The notes under the pieces: model-generated | What the model was told of the DNA's origin: nothing | Seen by the model: the letters and a program-made list of their open reading frames with translations, nothing else | Database searches by the model: none | Origin: a virus | DNA: 41,376 bases | Virus record (IMG/VR): IMGVR_UViG_3300032331_000610 | Span: 1 to 41,376 of that record | Direction: 5' to 3' (one strand) | Program-made: the position numbers and the translations under genes | Shown here: piece after piece, positions 37,854 through 41,376 of the stretch | Layout of the letters: each line of letters begins with the position of its first letter | Numbering within the stretch: position 1 is the stretch's first letter

Positions 37854-38106
37854 CGAACTACCCAATGTCATAGAGCAAGTTGAAGAAGCAAGTAAACAAA
37901 TCTATGACCCAAATACTATTTGGTTAGAAGCAATGCAGTATGCAGATTATGTTCAGCAGTTGGCTAAGCACTTGCAAGAGAACCATGGACCTGATTGTAA
38001 TGAAGCAATAGCAGAGCAGTTGATTAACCTTTCTGTTTCTTTTAAAGAAATGGGAGAGGGTGCACTACAAGCGATAGATGAAACGGAGGAAATAGATGGC
38101 GAATAG
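37807..38106 (+). CDS. Hypothetical acidic helical protein (99 aa)
   Basis: The start was set at ATG 37807 (GGAAAGTA upstream), since the longer frame from 37696 would lie fully inside the previous gene. The protein is helical and acidic (IQEALLSELPNVIEQVEEASKQ..., ALQAIDETEEIDGE), consistent with a small helical bundle. Nearby in-frame ATGs at 37816 and 37828 are alternatives. It overlaps both neighbours. No family recognised. Confidence 0.62.
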   Translation: MTKMQVPMEIQEALLSELPNVIEQVEEASKQIYDPNTIWLEAMQYADYVQQLAKHLQENHGPDCNEAIAEQLINLSVSFKEMGEGALQAIDETEEIDGE

Positions 38107-38827
38107 TAATCAAGAAACTTTATCTATTGGCTGGTGTGACAATGGCACGGTAGATGGCAAGTTTGCCGAAGGTCTTATGTACACCACGGTGACTGCACCT
38201 ACTCACAAGATGGCAATTAACAATGCTTTGCGAGTACAAGGTAATCAGATTGGCAGGCAACGCCAAGCCCTGCTTGACATGTGGTATGACAAAGTAAAGA
38301 CAGACTGGTTGTTATGGGTTGACTCTGACATCGTACTTACGACAGAAATTCTTGCCATGTTATGGAAGATAGCCGATAAGAATACAAAGCCAGTTGTATG
38401 TGGTACTTACTTTATCTCTAAGCAAATGGAAGCATCACTCATGCAACCTATGCCCGCTTTATTTACTGAGGTAAGTGAGTATGAGATTAAGTATCTTCAC
38501 CCACTACCTAAGGATGAAGTAGTCAAGGTTGATTGTGCTGGCTTAGGTCTGACCCTTATGCACCGTAGCGTTGTTCCTAAGTTGCGTGCCATCTCACCTG
38601 ACTACTCGGTCTTTGCTGAGAAGGAAGGACTAGGAGAGAAGTTTGTTGGCGAGGACATCGTGTTCTTTCGCAACCTAAAGAAGGCAGGCGTTGATGTGTA
38701 TGCACACACAGGTGCCATTGTTAAACACATGAAACGCTTTTCCTATGATGAAAATTATTATGCTTTGTATTGGCAAGCAGCAGCAGTAGCAGAGAGGCAG
38801 ACAAATGGTGACACAACAAAAGAGTAA
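38096..38827 (+). CDS. Glycosyltransferase, GT-A type
   Basis: A 243-residue protein with CGGAGGAAA as ribosome site. The N-terminal Rossmann part includes GNQIGRQRQALLDMWYD and LLWVDSDIV (Asp76-Ser-Asp78, the nucleotide-sugar/metal DxD motif), then VDCAGLGLTLMHRSV and FVGEDIVFFRNLKKAGVDVYAHT, typical of family-2-like GT-A transferases. It would move a sugar onto DNA, protein or surface polymer; lying among replication genes, DNA modification is worth testing. No modified-nucleotide synthesis genes are seen. Confidence 0.82.
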   Translation: MANSNQETLSIGWCDNGTVDGKFAEGLMYTTVTAPTHKMAINNALRVQGNQIGRQRQALLDMWYDKVKTDWLLWVDSDIVLTTEILAMLWKIADKNTKPVVCGTYFISKQMEASLMQPMPALFTEVSEYEIKYLHPLPKDEVVKVDCAGLGLTLMHRSVVPKLRAISPDYSVFAEKEGLGEKFVGEDIVFFRNLKKAGVDVYAHTGAIVKHMKRFSYDENYYALYWQAAAVAERQTNGDTTKE

Positions 38828-39170
38828 CAAGCGTAGAGGCGCAGCCTTTGAGATTGACTTGGCTGATTGGTTTGTTGAGGGTGAACATGATGCTCAACGC
38901 TTACCTCGTGCTGGTCGCAATGACATAGGTGATGTCTTTCTTAAGACAGTAAATGATTCGTATGTGATTGAGGCAAAGGCACCACGGCGTGACGGCAAGA
39001 TAGATTTATCTGGCTGGATTCGTGAGGCTCAACTTGAAGCAGAGAACTATCGGATTGCTAAGAAGTTACGGATAGCACCGACCGCTTTAGTTATTATCAA
39101 GGCATCTAACAAGGGTATTGAGGAGGCTTATGTAGTTCAAAGGCTTAGTGATGCTCTTGCAAAACTCTAA
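38805..39170 (+). CDS. Hjc-like Holliday junction resolvase / PD-(D/E)XK nuclease
   Basis: A 121-residue protein: basic start, RGAAFEIDLADWFV (Glu15), RLPRAGRNDIGDVF (Asp43), YVIEAKAP (Glu56, Lys58) and EAQLEAENYRIAKKL. These match the active site order of Hjc-type resolvases, which cut branched DNA before packaging. It overlaps the glycosyltransferase gene by 23 bases. A CTTAAGACA copy (38940-38948) encodes LKT. Confidence 0.8.
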   Translation: MVTQQKSNKRRGAAFEIDLADWFVEGEHDAQRLPRAGRNDIGDVFLKTVNDSYVIEAKAPRRDGKIDLSGWIREAQLEAENYRIAKKLRIAPTALVIIKASNKGIEEAYVVQRLSDALAKL

Positions 39171-39528
39171 GCATGACCTTGGCAAGGTGCTTGAACACTA
39201 TGGCTTTGACCTACCTCAAGGTAAGCGTGGTTGGGTAACAGTACGGTGCGCTTTCCATGGCGACAGAGTAAAGTCTGCTCGTCTTAATACAGAAAACGGT
39301 GGGTTCCGTTGCTTTGGTTGCGACATGGCAGGTGATGTGTACTCAATTATTATGAAGAAAGAAGGGGTTACTTTCAATGAGGCTAAGCAAATCGCAGAGA
39401 GAATTACTGGCGAGAGCAACGGAGAACTACGCACAAAACATAGCGGAGATTCTTCCGTATCTACAGAGTCGCGGTATAACAGAGGAGACGGCGCGTACCT
39501 TTCACCTCGGCTTCGTAAGCAATCCTGA
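39151..39528 (+). CDS. DNA primase, CHC2-type zinc-finger part
   Basis: The ATG at 39151 (AAAGG 8 nt upstream) was preferred to GTG 39148. The zinc finger has Cys33, His36, Cys54 and Cys57 (VRCAFHGD, FRCFGCDMAGD), then a helix (VTFNEAKQIAERI). From about 39420 on, the frame reads like noise (RTKHSGDSSVSTES...), whereas the TOPRIM frame carries sensible protein. Either this is a short separate subunit or it joins the next frame by +1 frameshifting. It primes DNA synthesis with the TOPRIM part. Confidence 0.8.
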   Translation: MLLQNSKHDLGKVLEHYGFDLPQGKRGWVTVRCAFHGDRVKSARLNTENGGFRCFGCDMAGDVYSIIMKKEGVTFNEAKQIAERITGESNGELRTKHSGDSSVSTESRYNRGDGAYLSPRLRKQS

Positions 39529-39997
39529 GGTTGGACATGAACCCTATGTCGGGAAACTTAGTATCCCTTACATCACTCCTGCTGGTGCTATTGACATACG
39601 CTTTCGTTCACTTGGTATAGATACAGCAGGACCGAAGTATCTCTCACGACCAGGTGCATCAACCCACATCTATAACATCACCGCACTTAACAGGGATGAT
39701 GATGCCTTGGTTGTATGCGAAGGTGAATTAGATACAGTTGTTGCTACACAAGCAGGGTTCACGGCAGTTGGATTGCCAGGGGCTAACAACTGGAAACCTT
39801 TTTACTCTCGTGTACTTGCTGACTGGGATAAAGTTATCTTGCTATGTGATGGTGACAATGCAGGCAGAGAGATGGCTAAGAACTTAAGTCGTGAACTAGA
39901 CAATGTGTTTCCTGTGTTCATGCCTGAGGGTCAAGATGTTAATGATGTATACCTACAAGAGGGTGCCGATGGATTACGCAAGCGAGTTGGTATCTGA
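39377..39997 (+). CDS. DNA primase, TOPRIM catalytic part
   Basis: A 206-residue protein in the frame +1 to the zinc-finger gene, overlapping it by 152 bases. AEILPYLQSRGITEETARTF is the usual link between finger and core; LVVCEGELDTVVA (Glu115) and VILLCDGDNAGRE (Asp158, Asp160) are the TOPRIM motifs that bind metal for primer synthesis. AAGGGG lies about 10 nt before ATG 39377, so it can start on its own. Together with the finger it makes a complete phage primase. Confidence 0.85.
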   Translation: MRLSKSQRELLARATENYAQNIAEILPYLQSRGITEETARTFHLGFVSNPEVGHEPYVGKLSIPYITPAGAIDIRFRSLGIDTAGPKYLSRPGASTHIYNITALNRDDDALVVCEGELDTVVATQAGFTAVGLPGANNWKPFYSRVLADWDKVILLCDGDNAGREMAKNLSRELDNVFPVFMPEGQDVNDVYLQEGADGLRKRVGI

Positions 39998-40384
39998 TTG
40001 GCAAACCTATCTTCATTTGATTTAGACTTTGGTTTTGGTCGGGTCGGGGAGCAGTTAGTTGAGGAACTGCTTACCCGCGGTAAAACTATTGAAGTCAAGC
40101 GCGACCGCAAGTGGCATGCAACTGGCAACCTATACATAGAAGTTGAGTGTTGGTTTCTTAAGACACAAAGTTGGCGTGCCTCTGGTATCATGGTTACAGA
40201 AGCAGAGTACTGGGCTTTCGTATTGGAACAGGGCGTGTTGATGGTACCTACATCACATGTCTTGTATGCAATACATAACTTTGGTCGTGAGATTACTTGC
40301 GAGATTCCTCCCAACAGAAGTAAAGGCTTCCTCATAACTGTTGATGACCTACTAAATGCTATGAGGAAACTAAAAGATGAGTGA
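39998..40384 (+). CDS. Phage PD-(D/E)XK-type nuclease-like protein (128 aa)
   Basis: A TTG start at 39998 overlaps the primase stop (TGATTG). The 128-residue protein has FGRVGEQLVEELL, TIEVKRDRKW (Glu-x-Lys), NLYIEVECW and SGIMVTEAEYWAFVL. This layout (E...ExK...E) fits a small restriction-like nuclease fold widespread in phages. Could be a second structure-specific nuclease or a recombination factor. A CTTAAGACA copy (40157-40165) encodes LKT. Confidence 0.72.
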   Translation: MANLSSFDLDFGFGRVGEQLVEELLTRGKTIEVKRDRKWHATGNLYIEVECWFLKTQSWRASGIMVTEAEYWAFVLEQGVLMVPTSHVLYAIHNFGREITCEIPPNRSKGFLITVDDLLNAMRKLKDE

Positions 40385-41030
40385 TAACAAAGAGCAGTTA
40401 TGGGAAACCGTATACAAGTGTGCTCGCATGAGTGCATCTCGTTGTGTTCGCATCCATAACAATCTTGTTACAGTAGATGATGTATACCAACATCTTAACC
40501 TTTGGGCATTAGAACATTGGCATAAGATTGAGGAGTGGGAGTCACAGGATTCTCTTATCTTTAAACTCAAGCGCACATTTAATAACGAGTCACAAAAGTT
40601 TGCCGCTAAAGAGAGAGCACACCGCACTAAGTCTACGCCATCGGATTCTTTTTACTATACACATGAGATTCTTCAAGAGTTATTGAAAGATGTATGGGAG
40701 TACACCAACTGGGTTGAGTCTACTGTGCACCGCGATGGTGAGTTCATTAGTAAGAGCAGTAAACCTAGCGAAGGATTCAATCGTGAGGCTATGCTAAGTG
40801 ATGTGTCTTTCGGTCTTAAGAAAGTACCAGAGCAAGATAGAATTTTATTGAAGCGCAGATTTGCAGAAGGTGGCACGGACATAGATGCCCTTGCCCTTGA
40901 GTATTCCATTAGCGATGAGGCTATGCGTAAGCGTGTCTCTCGTGCACTTACTAAGTTGCAAGAGCGTGTCGGTGGTGAGCAACCTCAATGGAACAACCGC
41001 CGATACAAGAAACAAGACAAGGAACAGTAA
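40377..41030 (+). CDS. Sigma-70-like (ECF-type) transcription factor
   Basis: A 217-residue protein. The first half has a sigma region 2-like helix (LVTVDDVYQHLNLWALEHWHKI). The second half has region 4: VPEQDRILLKRRFAEGGTDIDALALEYSISDEAMRKRVSRALTKLQERV, a helix-turn-helix that reads -35 elements. The tail is very basic (NNRRYKKQDKEQ). It could redirect host RNA polymerase to phage promoters, perhaps together with the WhiB protein. The late-operon promoter lacks a clear host-type -35, so it is a candidate target. Overlaps both neighbours. Confidence 0.76.
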   Translation: MSDNKEQLWETVYKCARMSASRCVRIHNNLVTVDDVYQHLNLWALEHWHKIEEWESQDSLIFKLKRTFNNESQKFAAKERAHRTKSTPSDSFYYTHEILQELLKDVWEYTNWVESTVHRDGEFISKSSKPSEGFNREAMLSDVSFGLKKVPEQDRILLKRRFAEGGTDIDALALEYSISDEAMRKRVSRALTKLQERVGGEQPQWNNRRYKKQDKEQ

Positions 41031-41206
41031 TGGAAAAGACACTAGCAATACACCTTGCTGAACAGCGTGATGCAATAGCACAGCATGTTGCAGACATGAC
41101 AATCATCTCGCATACCTCTGTTGATGTGCCATCACAACTTATGTTAAATAGATTAAAGGAAATAATTACTCAAGAGATAAGGAACCCTAGTGATAATTGG
41201 GCTTAG
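41030..41206 (+). CDS. Small helical protein (58 aa)
   Basis: A 58-residue protein (MEKTLAIHLAEQRDAIAQHV..., NRLKEIITQEIRNPSDNWA). ATG 41030 overlaps the sigma gene stop (TAATG); AAGGAACAG gives the ribosome site. Two amphipathic helices, acidic and basic residues mixed. It overlaps the dNMP kinase start by 17 bases. Function unknown. Confidence 0.68.
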   Translation: MEKTLAIHLAEQRDAIAQHVADMTIISHTSVDVPSQLMLNRLKEIITQEIRNPSDNWA

Positions 41207-41376
41207 TGGATATGCACAATCAGGCAAAGATGCAACGGCTAACTTGTTGTGTCTTAATTACGAATACGAACGGCGTGCATTTGCTGACCCAATTCGTACT
41301 GGTATCTATCGCCTCAACCCTTGGGTCTCTGCATCCAATCGCGTTGCTGAATTAGTAGATGAGTATGGTTGGGATA
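41190..41376 (+). CDS. Deoxynucleoside monophosphate kinase, N-terminal part (3'-truncated by window edge)
   Basis: GTG at 41190 opens MIIGLSGYAQSGKDATANLL: a P-loop (GYAQSGKD) of phage dNMP kinases, then RRAFADPIR, a substrate-lid region. The frame runs off the window after VDEYGWD plus one base. In relatives the next piece is a short helix followed by the VFGTEVGRK block that opens this window at base 1, so the gene is very likely continuous across the ends. ATPs and dNMPs would be its substrates. A TGTCTTAAT copy (41250-41258) lies inside, against the usual orientation. Confidence 0.85.
   Translation, partial: MIIGLSGYAQSGKDATANLLCLNYEYERRAFADPIRTGIYRLNPWVSASNRVAELVDEYGWD

Noticed and set aside
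1-41376. Temperate lifestyle
   Set aside because: No integrase, excisionase, repressor or partition genes seen. The operator-like sites alone are not enough.

Overview
The window looks like almost the whole genome of a tailed phage, probably a podovirus, that infects an actinobacterium. A WhiB-family iron-sulfur regulator at 431-781 (Cys40/67/70/76 plus a GVWGG motif) points to an actinobacterial host, because WhiB proteins are confined to Actinobacteria and their phages. Hand counts give about 43% GC in several coding stretches. Together with the gene set this would fit a low-GC freshwater actinobacterium, but that host guess is inference. The window opens inside the C-terminal half of a dNMP kinase gene and closes inside the N-terminal half of what appears to be the same gene. 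The genome is therefore probably circular or permuted and cut here, with a few tens of bases missing.

Layout. (1) 431-5140, leftward early/accessory arm: WhiB, a membrane-anchored lytic transglycosylase, several tiny zinc-ribbon or unknown proteins and a SprT-like metalloprotease. The genes are packed with ATGA/TAATG overlaps. (2) 5141-5809: non-coding region with a good sigma-70 promoter firing left, GCAAAGC direct repeats at 11-bp spacing, a GT-rich tract, an AT-rich stretch and many hairpins. It is a candidate origin/packaging site and leader. (3) 5810-34481, rightward late operon: terminase (with an N-terminal HTH), portal, a 2105-residue virion protein, two further large putative ejection proteins, scaffold, N4-gp56-like capsid, an HslV/proteasome-like hydrolase, small basic proteins, tail adaptor, three tail-fibre genes each followed by a small partner gene, a propeller-like tail protein, then lysis genes (several small membrane proteins and a CHAP endolysin) and a strong terminator. 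(4) 34507-35374, short leftward cluster: HNH endonuclease and small zinc-ribbon/membrane proteins. (5) 35480-41376, rightward replication arm: Cas4/RecB-like nuclease, RecA-fold helicase, glycosyltransferase, Hjc-like resolvase, primase split over two overlapping frames, a second PD-(D/E)XK-like nuclease, a sigma-like factor and dNMP kinase. I see no DNA polymerase, RNA polymerase, integrase, repressor, tRNA or CRISPR array.

The most unusual signal is regulatory. A 9-nt sequence (C/A)TTAAGACA occurs 28 times exactly: about 21 times between 321 and 4771, seven times elsewhere, and only once in the 28.7-kb late operon. It often overlaps stop codons or sits directly before the Shine-Dalgarno of the next gene. 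In the same arm, five palindromes of the form TGTGA-N6-TCACA (the CRP/GlxR consensus) lie 69-105 nt upstream of gene starts, each followed by a -35/-10-like pair. The leftward arm therefore looks like at least five small transcription units sharing a CRP-type operator and a dispersed start-associated repeat.
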